DNA of 64,000 nt from Nocardioides nitrophenolicus. GTDB lineage: Bacteria > Actinomycetota > Actinomycetes > Propionibacteriales > Nocardioidaceae. Below the pieces are notes generated by a model, which saw only the letters and a program-made list of their open reading frames with translations, ran no database searches and had not been told where the DNA came from. The stretch lies in assembly GCF_016907515.1 (NCBI RefSeq), contig NZ_JAFBBY010000001.1:372001-436000 (forward strand), read 5' to 3'. Positions 56,493 to 64,000 of the stretch are shown here, one piece after another (position 1 is the first letter of the stretch; the number at the start of each line of letters is the position of its first letter). Position numbers and translations under genes: made by a program.

Positions 56493-57028
56493 CAGTCGGC
56501 GTCCTTGTCGTTCTCGTCGTTCGCGTCGTTCTTCGGGTCTTTGCGGTTGAACTCGATCTGCACCAGCGCCTTGCGGACGTCGTCGTAGGCGACCCGGCGC
56601 TGGGTCCCGGCCACCTCCAGGGTGACGCCCTCCTCGTCGGAGCCGCCGATCCGGCCGGTCACCGACTCGTCGTCGGCGAGCGACACCTTGACCAGTCGGC
56701 CCTGGTTGCGGCGCCAGTGGCGCGGCAGCGTGAGCGGCCGGTCCACCCCGCGGGAGGTGACCTCCAGGGTGTAGGGCAGCTCGCCGAGGATCTTCGCGCC
56801 CCCGTCGGGGCCGTCGTCCTCCAGGACCCGGTCGATCACCTTGGTGGCGGCCGCGACGTCGTCGAGGGTGAGCCCGCCGTCGGTGTCGACGGCGATGCGC
56901 AGCACCCGGCGCTTCCCGGCCGGGGTGAGCTCCACCGCCTCGAGGTCGAGGCCCAGCTCGGCGAGCGGAGCGACGAGGACGTGCTCGATCCGCTCGGTGG
57001 TCGCTCCCTGAGCGGAATGAGTACCCAT
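56492..57028 (-). CDS. rimP: Ribosome maturation factor RimP
   Basis: A 178-residue factor for late 30S assembly. The family segment [19 protein letters not shown] and [20 protein letters not shown] are clear, and the C-terminus is acidic ([15 protein letters not shown]). I chose ATG 57028, which has a gggaga site upstream, over an in-frame GTG at 57070. It heads the rimP-nusA-ylxR-infB-rbfA-truB-ribF cluster and diverges from the DUF4439 lipoprotein gene. Confidence 0.93.
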   Translation of the reverse strand: MGTHSAQGATTERIEHVLVAPLAELGLDLEAVELTPAGKRRVLRIAVDTDGGLTLDDVAAATKVIDRVLEDDGPDGGAKILGELPYTLEVTSRGVDRPLTLPRHWRRNQGRLVKVSLADDESVTGRIGGSDEEGVTLEVAGTQRRVAYDDVRKALVQIEFNRKDPKNDANDENDKDAD

Positions 57029-57106
57029 GGTGAGTCTCCCCGTGTCCTGTTGTGGCTGTGCGTGGCACACGATACCCGGCCCGGCGCGGCCCGATAGGGT
57101 CGCCGG

Positions 57107-58069
57107 GTGCCCGTGCCGCCCCGCCCCGTCTCCCGACGGCTGCTCGTCGTCGGCGGGATGGGCGCAGCCACGCTGGTGCTCGGTGCGTGCGACCCGATCG
57201 ACGACGTCCTCGGGTCCGGCGACGACCCGGGCGTGTCGGGCGCGGTGACCCCCACCGCTCCCCCGGCCGACGCCGACAGCGCCCTCGTCGAGGGCGTGCG
57301 CTCAGCGGTCGCGACGACCGGCGCCCTCGCCACGGCCACCGCCGCGGCCTTCCCCGGCCTGAGGGTCGCGACCCGGCTGGCCCGCACCCACGACGCGCAC
57401 GCCGCCGAGCTCGGCGGCGGCTCCGGCCCCGCGCCGGCGGCTCCGGCCGTCGCCGCCGACCGGGCCGCGGCCCGGGCCGCCCTCGTCACCGCCGAGACCG
57501 GCCTGCGCGACCGCCTCGTCGAGGCCGCCCACCAGGCCGGCAGCGGCGGCCTGGCCCAGGTGCTCGCCTCGATGGCCGCCGCGCTCAGCCAGGCCGTCGT
57601 CGGCCGCGGCGCACTGCCCATCGCCCCCCTGCCCGCGGTCGCCGGCGACCCGCCGCCCGCCGTCGAGGCGCTGCAGACCACGCTCGCGGCCGAGCACGCC
57701 GCCGTCTTCGTCTACGGCGTCCTCGGCGGGCAGACCTCCGCGTCCGGCTCCCCCGCCCTCTACGCCGCCGTCACCTCGGCGTACACCACCCACCGCACGC
57801 GTCGCGACGACCTGATGGCCCGCCTCGAGGCCGCCGGCGCCGACCCGGTCGCGGCGGAGCCGGGCTACGGCCTGCCCGCCGACCTGGGCTCCCCCGTCGC
57901 CGTCACCGACCGGGCCCGCGCCCTGGAGGAGTCGGCCACCGCGACCTACGCCTACCTGGTCGCGAGCACCACGGGCGATGCCCGCGCCTGGGCCGTCGAC
58001 GCCCTGGTCGACGCGGCGCTGCGGATCGTGGGCTTCGGCGGCAGGCCGGACCGGCTGCCGGGACTCTGA
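57107..58069 (+). CDS. DUF4439 ferritin-like lipoprotein
   Basis: A 320-residue exported protein with lipobox VLGAC (Cys28), then a Pro/Asp-rich linker and an N-terminal helical region rich in Ala. The C-terminal DUF4439 domain (from about 185, [23 protein letters not shown]) is a ferritin-like four-helix fold with conserved Glu and His, and ends with [16 protein letters not shown]. The function is unknown; a metal-binding role is possible. GTG 57107 is the start (GTG 57113 is an option). It diverges from rimP. Confidence 0.85.
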   Translation: MPVPPRPVSRRLLVVGGMGAATLVLGACDPIDDVLGSGDDPGVSGAVTPTAPPADADSALVEGVRSAVATTGALATATAAAFPGLRVATRLARTHDAHAAELGGGSGPAPAAPAVAADRAAARAALVTAETGLRDRLVEAAHQAGSGGLAQVLASMAAALSQAVVGRGALPIAPLPAVAGDPPPAVEALQTTLAAEHAAVFVYGVLGGQTSASGSPALYAAVTSAYTTHRTRRDDLMARLEAAGADPVAAEPGYGLPADLGSPVAVTDRARALEESATATYAYLVASTTGDARAWAVDALVDAALRIVGFGGRPDRLPGL

Positions 58070-58110
58070 GCGTTCACCACGCCGCGGAGCGGGCGGGCCC
58101 GGCAAAAACG

Positions 58111-58182
58111 CCAGCGGCTCGCGACCTCGACATCCGGGGAACTCCCGAGACGTCCCCCGAAGCCGGGGTCGCGAACCGCTGG
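58111..58182 (+). terminator. Hairpin after the DUF4439 gene
   Basis: Arms ccagcggctcgcgacc (58111-58126) and ggtcgcgaaccgctgg (58167-58182) pair at 15 of 16 positions across a 40-nt middle. It lies 41 nt past the stop. The loop is long for a simple terminator, so a processed structure or repeat element is possible. Confidence 0.55.
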
Positions 58183-58237
58183 TGACCGGGGACAACGGTC
58201 ATCGGCGACTGGGAGAGGTGGGGCTCACCGATCGCCG

Positions 58238-58251
58238 TGCACAATCATGCA
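58238..58251. promoter_or_regulatory. Operator-like site 1
   Basis: The sequence TGCACAATCATGCA shares the pattern TGCACAA-N3-TGCA with a second site at 58300-58313. The starts are 62 nt apart, close to six helical turns. No gene clearly begins here. Confidence 0.45.
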
Positions 58252-58299
58252 ACAGAACGCGGCCGAGGGCCCGCGATAGCGATCCTCATAAATGTGCAC

Positions 58300-58313
58300 T
58301 GCACAAAACTGCA
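58300..58313. promoter_or_regulatory. Operator-like site 2
   Basis: The sequence TGCACAAAACTGCA matches site 1 in 11 of 14 positions and overlaps a perfect palindrome, TGTGCA-C-TGCACA (58293-58305). The region is richer in A and T than its neighbours and resembles a promoter, but only a 47-nt gap to the HAD stop codon follows. Confidence 0.45.
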
Positions 58314-58360
58314 GATGAGGGAACCTCACCTGAGGCGGTCCAGAAGGACATCGCCGCAGG

Positions 58361-59071
58361 TCAGCGCCAGGGCGCGAGCAGGTCCGGGAGGTCCGCCAGC
58401 CGGTGGGCGACGGCGTCCGGCTCGCCCTCGGTGTGACCGATCTGGTCGGCCGGAATGGTGCTGTGCGGGATGTGGACCGCGCGCATCCCGGCGTTCTGCG
58501 CGCCCCAGACGTCGTCGAAGAGCCGGTCGCCGACGTAGACGCAGGCGGTGGGGTCGGTGACGCCGACGGCGGCCATGGCGGCGCGGAACGCCTCGGGCGA
58601 GGGCTTCGTCCACGGGATCTCGCTGGTGTAGACGTCGCCGTCGAGCAGGTCGAGGACGCCGTCGCGCTCGAAGAAGCCGCGGTGCCAGGCCCGCGGCCAG
58701 ATCGTGTTGGACAGTACGCCGACCCTGACCCCCTCGGCGCGCAGCCACCGCCACAGCGGGCCGACCTCGGGGTCGGTGAGGGTGTGCGGCTCCCAGAACG
58801 CGTAGTAGGCGTCGAGCAGGTCCGGGTCGTGGTCGAGGCCGGCGGCGTCGAACAGGTCGCCGATCGTCGCGCTCTGCTGGTGGTCGCGGCTGCGCCCCCA
58901 GACCACGCTGCCCGCCTCGTGCAGCCGCGCGGCGTGCGCGTGGTGGTCGTCGGAGACGTCCGGCGTGGTCCGCACCGCCTGGGCGAGCGCGAGCGACTCG
59001 GCGTGGAAGTCGATGTCGTGCCAGGCGGTGAGCGTGCCGCCCCAGTCGAAGATGACCGCGTCGACCGCCAT
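58361..59071 (-). CDS. HAD-family hydrolase
   Basis: A 236-residue haloacid-dehalogenase-like phosphatase. Motif I is VIFDWGGTLTAW (the catalytic first Asp, followed by GG for the usual DGT), motif II is VLSNTIW, and motif III/IV is KPSPEAF with VYVGDRLFDDVWGA. A helical cap (residues about 20-85) follows motif I. Note that motif I has DWGGT, as in several REG-2-like members, so the general acid position is Trp instead of Asp. ATG 59071 lies 5 nt after the proS stop, suggesting an operon. Confidence 0.88.
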   Translation of the reverse strand: MAVDAVIFDWGGTLTAWHDIDFHAESLALAQAVRTTPDVSDDHHAHAARLHEAGSVVWGRSRDHQQSATIGDLFDAAGLDHDPDLLDAYYAFWEPHTLTDPEVGPLWRWLRAEGVRVGVLSNTIWPRAWHRGFFERDGVLDLLDGDVYTSEIPWTKPSPEAFRAAMAAVGVTDPTACVYVGDRLFDDVWGAQNAGMRAVHIPHSTIPADQIGHTEGEPDAVAHRLADLPDLLAPWR

Positions 59072-59076
59072 CGGGC

Positions 59077-60855
59077 TCAGTCCCGAACGACCGCGGCGAG
59101 CGCGGCGACCGCGTCGGTGAGAGCGACCTCCTGCCGCTCGCCCGTGCGCCGGTCCTTGATCTCGATCACCCGGTTGTCGGGGTCGGCCACGCCGCGGCCC
59201 ACCGTGACGATGGTGGGCACGCCGATCAGCTCGGCGTCCTTGAACTTCACGCCGGGGCTGATCTTGCCCGCGCGGTCGTCGTAGATGACGTCGAGGCCGG
59301 CGCCGGTGAGCCCGGCGACGAGCTCCTCGGCCGCGGCGAAGACGGCCTCGTCCTTGCCGGCGGCGACGACGTGGACGTCGGCGGGCGCGACATGGCGCGG
59401 CCAGCACAGGCCGATCTCGTCGAGGGTGTCCTCGGCGATCGCGGCCACGGCACGGGTGACGCCGATGCCGTAGGAGCCCATGGTGACGGTCACCAGCTTG
59501 CCGTTCTCGTCGAGCACCTTGAGGTCGAGCGCCTCGGCGTACTTGCGGCCGAGCTGGAACACGTGGCCCATCTCGATGCCGCGGGCCGACTCGAGGACGC
59601 CGTCGGCGCAGTTGGGGCAGGCGTCGCCGTCGCGGACCTCGGCGGCCTCGATGGTGCCGTCGGCGGTGAAGTCGCGGCCGGCGACCAGGTCGATGACGTG
59701 GGAGCCGGCGACGTCGGCGCCGGTGACCCAGCTGGTGCCGTCGGCGACCCGGGGGTCGACCAGATAGCGGATCCCGCTGGCCCGCTCCTCCCCCAGCACG
59801 CCCGGCCCGATGTAGCCCTTGACCAGCGCCGGGTGCTTGGCGAACTCGGTCTCGTCCATCGCCTCGACCTCGATCGGCTCGAGCTGGCCCTCGAGCCGCT
59901 TCTGGTCGACCTCGCGGTCGCCCGGCAGCCCGATGGCGAGGGGCTCGCGGGTGCCGTCGGGGTGCTTGAGGACGACGAGCACGTTCTTGAGCGTGTCGCT
60001 CGCGGCCCAGGGACGGTCCTCGCGGGGGAAGGCCGCGTTGAGGTGGTCGACCAGGGTGTCGATGGTCGGGGTGTCGGGGGTCGGCTCCGCGTGCGCGGCC
60101 GGCAGCCCGTCGTACGACGTGGGCGCGGGCGGGCGGACCTGGACGGCCTCGACGTTGGCGGCGTAGTCGCAGTTGGAGCAGCGCACGTAGGTGTCCTCGC
60201 CGACCTCGGCCTTGGCGAGGAACTCCTCGGACTTCGAGCCCCCCATCGCGCCGGCCGTGGCCTTGACGATGGCGTAGTCGAAGCCGAGCCGGTCGAAGAT
60301 CCGGACGTAGGCGTCGCGGTGCAGCTGGTACGACGCGTCGAGGCCGGCGTCGCTGACGTCGAAGGAGTAGGAGTCCTTCATGGTGAACTCGCGACCGCGG
60401 AGCAGGCCCGCACGCGGCCGCGCCTCGTCGCGGTACTTGGTCTGGATCTGGTAGAGGCTCAGCGGCAGGTCCTTGTAGGAGCTGTACATGTCCTTGACCA
60501 GGAGCGTGAACATCTCCTCGTGGGTGGGGCCGAGCAGGTAGTCGGCCTCCTTGCGGTCCTTGAGGCGGAAGATGCCCTCGCCGTACTCGGTCCAGCGGTT
60601 GGTGGCCTCGTAGGGCTCGCGGGGCAGCAGCGCCGGGAAGGACACCTCCTGCGCGCCGATCGCATTCATCTCGTCGCGGATGATGCCCTCGATCTTGCGC
60701 AGCACCGCCAGTCCGAGCGGCAGCCAGGTGTAGATGCCCGGCGCGGCACGGCGGATGTAGCCGGCCCGCAGGAGCAGCCGGTGGCTCGGGACCTCGGCGT
60801 CGGAGGGGTCCTCCCGCAGGGTCCGCACGAACAGGGTCGACATCCGCATCAGCAC
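59077..60855 (-). CDS. proS: Prolyl-tRNA synthetase, bacterial type
   Basis: A class II synthetase of 592 residues. It has [20 protein letters not shown] (motif 1), [20 protein letters not shown] (motif 2), an inserted editing domain (about 225-400) and the anticodon-binding domain at the C-terminus. The CSNCDY and CPNCADG pairs look like zinc knuckles. GTG 60855 gives the longest form; ATG 60849 or 60843 ([13 protein letters not shown]) are also possible. HAD hydrolase gene follows by 5 nt. Confidence 0.96.
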   Translation of the reverse strand: MLMRMSTLFVRTLREDPSDAEVPSHRLLLRAGYIRRAAPGIYTWLPLGLAVLRKIEGIIRDEMNAIGAQEVSFPALLPREPYEATNRWTEYGEGIFRLKDRKEADYLLGPTHEEMFTLLVKDMYSSYKDLPLSLYQIQTKYRDEARPRAGLLRGREFTMKDSYSFDVSDAGLDASYQLHRDAYVRIFDRLGFDYAIVKATAGAMGGSKSEEFLAKAEVGEDTYVRCSNCDYAANVEAVQVRPPAPTSYDGLPAAHAEPTPDTPTIDTLVDHLNAAFPREDRPWAASDTLKNVLVVLKHPDGTREPLAIGLPGDREVDQKRLEGQLEPIEVEAMDETEFAKHPALVKGYIGPGVLGEERASGIRYLVDPRVADGTSWVTGADVAGSHVIDLVAGRDFTADGTIEAAEVRDGDACPNCADGVLESARGIEMGHVFQLGRKYAEALDLKVLDENGKLVTVTMGSYGIGVTRAVAAIAEDTLDEIGLCWPRHVAPADVHVVAAGKDEAVFAAAEELVAGLTGAGLDVIYDDRAGKISPGVKFKDAELIGVPTIVTVGRGVADPDNRVIEIKDRRTGERQEVALTDAVAALAAVVRD

Positions 60856-60905
60856 GGGCCGAAGCCTACGGCCGGGCCCACCGGCGCCGCGAACCAGTAA
60901 GAGGG

Positions 60906-61274
60906 TCAGGCGGAGCGAGCGGCCTTCAGCATCCCGCGGATCATCGGGACCTGCAGCGGGATCCGGGCCAGGGTGCCGGCCTTCAGCGCGGCGTTGTCAC
61001 CGCGCTGGGCGTCCAGTGCCATCTTCAGGTTGCCCGGCAGCACGCCGACGAGCAGCGCCGCGCTCGCGTACGCCGCCACCCGGCGGGTGCGCGGGTGCAG
61101 CATGCCCCCGGCGCAGGCCAGCTCGGCGACGCCGCTCCAGGTCACCCACGGCCGCGGGCCGCCGGGGAGCTGCTCGGGGACGAGCGGCTCGAACACCTCG
61201 GGCTTGACGAGGTGGACGACGCCACTGACCAGGAACGCGCCGGTGACCGCACGAGCGGTGAGGGGGACGGGCAT
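60906..61274 (-). CDS. DoxX-family membrane protein
   Basis: A 122-residue protein with about four helices and DoxX-like features: [17 protein letters not shown] at the first helix, [16 protein letters not shown], and [14 protein letters not shown]. Members have been linked to thiosulfate oxidation, oxidative stress and lipid-related functions, none proven here. ATG 61274 is used. It lies upstream of proS by 50 nt and downstream of a possible mobile palindrome. Confidence 0.85.
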   Translation of the reverse strand: MPVPLTARAVTGAFLVSGVVHLVKPEVFEPLVPEQLPGGPRPWVTWSGVAELACAGGMLHPRTRRVAAYASAALLVGVLPGNLKMALDAQRGDNAALKAGTLARIPLQVPMIRGMLKAARSA

Positions 61275-61290
61275 GGGCCCACCCTCTCAG

Positions 61291-61464
61291 CCCGGCTCAG
61301 CCTGGATCCACCGATCTGCCGCGTGGCGAGCGTCACCAGATGGGTGCGGTGGCAAGGCGTCCGGCGCGATGGCAGCCTGGTTGGCTGTCGAGCGTCGGCA
61401 ACGCAGCCAACGTGCCCAGCTGGTGGCGCGCAGCAGCGGGAGATCGGTGGCTCCCGGCTCAGCC
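61291..61464. repeat. MITE-like palindrome flanked by 12-bp direct repeats
   Basis: The 12-mer cccggctcagcc occurs at 61291-61302 and 61453-61464. Between them are terminal inverted arms, ccaccgatctgccgc (61308-61322) and gcgggagatcggtgg (61436-61450), matching at 14 of 15 positions, and a central 8-bp stem, gttggctg (61380-61387) with cagccaac (61404-61411). No protein is encoded. The right repeat overlaps the end of the FAD-oxidoreductase gene. Confidence 0.5.
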
Positions 61465-63207
61465 CAGGTCGAGGGCGTTGCGCAGGCCCAGCTTGTAGAG
61501 CAGCTTGTCGGTCGCCTTGAGCGCCTTGAACTCCGGCGGGTCGTAGAGCGTGAAGGTCTTCGCCCGGGCGGCGCTCGAGCCGGCCTCGTCGAGGAGCGCG
61601 TTGACGGCGTGCCGGGCCGACTCGTTGGCGCCCTCCATGGTGGCCAGGTCGATGTCGGTGCGCACGAAGTCGCCGCTGAGCAGCAGGTTGGGGATCCGGG
61701 TGCGGGCGGTCGGCCGGCTGGACCAGGAGTCGACGGTGTTGACGAGCAGCGGGGTCTCGTTGGTGTTGCGGCCCGCGGCGGCGTCCCACTGCACGCCGGG
61801 GTCGAGGAACCAGGAGTGGATGATGTCGTCCGGCAGCAGGTCCCCGACCGTGTGGTGGTCGCGGATCTGGGCGAGCACCTCGTCGGCGATCTGCTGGCGG
61901 GTGCACTCCTTGGCCGGCTTGCCGTAGCGGATGCCGGGCGCGTCCCAGTTGGAGATGTCGACGGAGAGGATGTCGACGACCTCGCCGGTGCCGTAGTCGC
62001 GGCTGATCACGCGGTCCGCCCAGAACTGCCCCTGGGTGAGCGCGGTGAGCGCCCACGGCGAGTCGATGAAGGTGATGTGCCCCTTGGTGACGGGAACCGG
62101 CGCGCGCAGGAAGAACTGGATGCCGACCATCCAGTCGGTCTTCAGCGCCGAGAGCCGGCGCAGCGCGGGGTCGAGCGCAAGGACGTCGGGCGTCAGCGTC
62201 GGCAGCACCCGCTCGACCGGCATCGCGCTGACGAACCAGTCCGCCTCGACCCGGCTGGTCGTACCGGCGGCGTCGGCCAGCACGGCGGCGGTGACCCGGC
62301 CGCCCGCGGTCTCGTAGCGCACCAGTCCCTGACCGGCGACGAAGCGGACGCCGCGCCCCCGGAGGTAGGTCAGCCAGGGGTCGATCCACGCCTCGTTGGT
62401 CGGCAGGTCGAGCACCCGGTCGAGGGCGCCGTCGTTGCCGCGGCCCATCATGTTGTAGACGAAGGCCTCGCCCATGGTGCCGATGGTGCGGGTGCTGGCG
62501 ATGGTCTCCTTGGCCGCGACCAGGTTGCGGGTCAGGCCGGCGGCGAGGATCCGCTGGTACGGCGTGGACCGCTTCGCCGCGCCGACGAAGTCCCACCAGC
62601 TCACCTTCTCCCACTGCCCGAGGCGGCGCTCGTCGCAGCTGGTGAGGAAGACGAGCAGCCGCTCCACGAAGTAGGTGAGCTCGTGCGGCGGCACGGCGTG
62701 TCCGCCGAGGGTGTCGCGCAGGAACCGGCGCAGCCCGTCGACGGTCAGCAGCTGCTGCGGGTCGGGCCCGATGCCGAACACGAAGGCGTCGGCGTGGTCG
62801 CCGCCGCGCAGGAACTTGCCGCCGCTGGCCGCCACCAGGTTGTCGCCGACGGTGCCGTTGCCGAACGGGATGCGGCGCATGGTCTCCGGCACGTGGTGGT
62901 AGAAGCCCGGGAAGAACCGGAAGCCGTGCTCGCCGGGCAGGTCCGCCCGGCCGCCCGCGCCGGTGCCGGCGACCGGGATGCTGCGGGCCTTGCCGCCCCA
63001 GGCGGAGGGCTCGAAGACGGTCACCTCGAAGCCGCGCTCGACCAGCTCGTGGGCGGCGGTCAGGCCGGCCATGCCACCTCCGAGCACCGCGACCCGCCGG
63101 CCGGGCGTGGCGGCGAAGGCCGGCGCGAGACCGGCACCGGCGAGGGCCGCGCCGGCGCCGACGGCGCCCGCGGACGTGAGCAAGGTACGACGGTCCAGCT
63201 GCGCCAT
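61459..63207 (-). CDS. FAD-dependent amine-oxidase/phytoene-desaturase-like enzyme, exported
   Basis: A 582-residue flavoprotein with a Tat-like signal (DRRTLLTSAGAVGAGAALAG) and the FAD-binding motif VAVLGGGMAGLTAAHELVER (about 39-58), followed by FEPSAWGGKARS. The C-terminal part ends in an FAD-binding region with NLLLSGDFVRTDIDLATMEG, which looks like the amine-oxidase/squalene-desaturase group. Substrate unknown. ATG 63207 lies 24 nt from operator 1, and the gene is divergent from tetR, so repression by that protein is likely. Confidence 0.85.
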   Translation of the reverse strand: MAQLDRRTLLTSAGAVGAGAALAGAGLAPAFAATPGRRVAVLGGGMAGLTAAHELVERGFEVTVFEPSAWGGKARSIPVAGTGAGGRADLPGEHGFRFFPGFYHHVPETMRRIPFGNGTVGDNLVAASGGKFLRGGDHADAFVFGIGPDPQQLLTVDGLRRFLRDTLGGHAVPPHELTYFVERLLVFLTSCDERRLGQWEKVSWWDFVGAAKRSTPYQRILAAGLTRNLVAAKETIASTRTIGTMGEAFVYNMMGRGNDGALDRVLDLPTNEAWIDPWLTYLRGRGVRFVAGQGLVRYETAGGRVTAAVLADAAGTTSRVEADWFVSAMPVERVLPTLTPDVLALDPALRRLSALKTDWMVGIQFFLRAPVPVTKGHITFIDSPWALTALTQGQFWADRVISRDYGTGEVVDILSVDISNWDAPGIRYGKPAKECTRQQIADEVLAQIRDHHTVGDLLPDDIIHSWFLDPGVQWDAAAGRNTNETPLLVNTVDSWSSRPTARTRIPNLLLSGDFVRTDIDLATMEGANESARHAVNALLDEAGSSAARAKTFTLYDPPEFKALKATDKLLYKLGLRNALDLG

Positions 63208-63230
63208 CGGCGATCACCCCATGATCTCCA

Positions 63231-63248
63231 ACCGACACCAGTGTCGGT
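63231..63248. promoter_or_regulatory. TetR operator 1
   Basis: A near-perfect palindrome with 8-bp arms accgacac and gtgtcggt around 2 bases. The same 18-bp pattern recurs at 63309-63326 (shared form ACCGACAYYRRTGTCGGT). It lies 24 nt before the FAD-oxidoreductase start. Confidence 0.8.
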
Positions 63249-63308
63249 ATCCGTTGGCTGCGAGTATCGTGACCCAGGCCACACCAGGTCAAGGCCCGGC
63301 CCTGCTCC

Positions 63309-63326
63309 ACCGACACTGATGTCGGT
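63309..63326. promoter_or_regulatory. TetR operator 2
   Basis: Second copy of the palindrome, with arms extended to ccaccgaca and tgtcggtgg (63307-63328). It lies 20 nt before the tetR GTG. The centres of the two copies are 78 nt apart, in the divergent promoter region. Confidence 0.8.
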
Positions 63327-63346
63327 GGCGACGACGAGGAGAGCGC

Positions 63347-63973
63347 GTGAGCAGCACCGAGGCGGTCCGCCGGCGGCTCACGGCGTCCGCACGCCGGGAG
63401 CGGATCGAGGGCGCGGCGGTCGAGGTCTTCGCCGCGCGCGGGTACGACGCCGCGTCGGTCGGCGAGATCGCGGGCGCCGCCGGCGTCAGCCGCACCGTGC
63501 TCTACGACCACTTCCGCTCCAAGCGCGAGCTCTACCTCCACGTCCTCGACACCCAGAACGCCGCGATGCTGGCCGAGGTCGGCGCCGGGATCACCGGCGC
63601 GGGCGCCGGCCGGGACCGGATGCGGGCCACCGTGGCGGCGTACCTCTCCTTCGCGCGGCAGCGCCCGGCCGCCCGCAGGATCCTGGTCGACCCGATCCCG
63701 ACCGGCGACCCCGAGCTGGACCGAGCGCTGCGCACCTTCCGCACCGCCCGCGCCCAGGCCGTCGCCACCATGCTCGGCCCCGACCTCACGCGCGCCGGGC
63801 TCCCCCACGGCTCGACGGCGGCCGAGGTGGTGGTCGAGCTGCTCATCACCGGCGTCGACGGCGTGGCCCGCTGGTGGCAGGAGCACCCGGCCGCCACCCT
63901 CGACGAGGTGACCGAGGTCGCCGCCCGCCTGCTGTGGAGCGGTCTCCCCCACCTCGGCGAGGTCAGAACATGA
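63347..63973 (+). CDS. TetR-family transcriptional regulator
   Basis: A 208-residue repressor with an N-terminal helix-turn-helix (AAVEVFAARGYDAASVGEIA, then GVSRTVLYDHFRSKRELYLH, about 23-66) and a C-terminal ligand and dimer domain ending LLWSGLPHLGEVRT. GTG 63347 follows a gaggagag site. Two matching palindromes in the upstream region suggest that it represses itself and the divergent FAD-oxidoreductase gene. The ligand is not known. Confidence 0.93.
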   Translation: MSSTEAVRRRLTASARRERIEGAAVEVFAARGYDAASVGEIAGAAGVSRTVLYDHFRSKRELYLHVLDTQNAAMLAEVGAGITGAGAGRDRMRATVAAYLSFARQRPAARRILVDPIPTGDPELDRALRTFRTARAQAVATMLGPDLTRAGLPHGSTAAEVVVELLITGVDGVARWWQEHPAATLDEVTEVAARLLWSGLPHLGEVRT

Positions 63974-64000
63974 CGGTCGCGAAGCGCGCGGTCTCGGTGA
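63963..64000 (-). CDS. Possible 3' end of a convergent gene, cut by the window edge
   Basis: On the minus strand a frame reads TETARFATVMF and then a TGA at 63965-63963, overlapping the tetR stop. Eleven codons with typical third-position G/C are compatible with the end of a convergent gene but are too few to identify it. Confidence 0.3.
   Translation of the reverse strand, partial: TETARFATVMF

Noticed and set aside
52383..56588. 1401-codon plus-strand open frame opposite infB, ylxR and nusA.
   Set aside because: Antisense to well-supported translation genes; composition (Leu/Val/Asp/Arg-rich) is that of a reverse-complement shadow.
57029..57106. Extending rimP to GTG 57070 (an N-terminal [14 protein letters not shown] segment).
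   Set aside because: The extension lies in the divergent gap and an internal ATG at 57028 has a good ribosome site.

Overview
The window is very GC-rich, dense in GTG starts and 1-4 nt stop/start overlaps, and carries the actinobacterial type of respiratory chain: a diheme QcrC cytochrome, QcrA Rieske protein and long QcrB next to aa3 oxidase genes. Together with DUF3043, SigE-family sigma, DUF4439 and YlxR proteins this points to an actinobacterium, most likely of the Nocardioides/Propionibacteriales type. The genus is inferred from gene order and style, not from a search. It is mostly chromosomal core sequence. I see no rRNA, tRNA, CRISPR array, integrase or insertion-sequence transposase.

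Layout. 1-3.8 kb: the end of a membrane glycosyltransferase-like gene, trpD, a receiver-like protein and the oxidase assembly gene ctaG. 3.9-8.3 kb: ctaE-qcrC-qcrA-qcrB, closed by a strong hairpin. 8.4-17.9 kb: an accessory block of two tandem paralogous membrane proteins, a GT2 glycosyltransferase, a methyltransferase-like protein, a flippase-like membrane protein and a 1369-residue secreted protein made of about ten fibronectin-III-like modules. 18-22.3 kb: an L,D-transpeptidase and ctaC-ctaD-ctaF. The block therefore separates the two halves of the cytochrome bcc-aa3 gene set. 22.4-27.2 kb: cysteine desulfurase, TusA-like protein, PfkB kinase, an IscA-type protein, and alcohol dehydrogenase plus DUF4334. 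27.2-27.5 kb is a gene-free repeat region. 27.5-39.7 kb: metabolism and transport (glycerate kinase, nadA, aldo/keto reductase, azlCD, dapB, BCCT transporter, M16 peptidase). 39.7-42.5 kb: rpsO-pnp. 42.7-47.7 kb: a sigma factor with a membrane partner and two molybdenum enzymes flanking an ArfB-like rescue factor. 47.7-57 kb: the long minus-strand rimP-nusA-ylxR-infB-rbfA-truB-ribF translation cluster, ending in a membrane protein and a nucleoside hydrolase. 57-64 kb: DUF4439 lipoprotein, HAD hydrolase, proS, DoxX protein, and a divergent FAD-oxidoreductase/tetR pair with two matching operators.

How it fits together. QcrCAB and CtaCDEF form the menaquinol-to-oxygen supercomplex; CtaG helps load its copper, and the sulfur genes beside ctaC could supply Fe-S clusters, for example to QcrA. 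The 8.4-17.9 kb block reads as an envelope-glycan module with a large surface protein and is the best candidate for an undescribed system, though its function is inferred only from families and gene order. Several intergenic regions hold long inverted repeats that look like small mobile or regulatory palindromes (near 11.1, 27.3, 38.3, 52.0, 58.2 and 61.4 kb).
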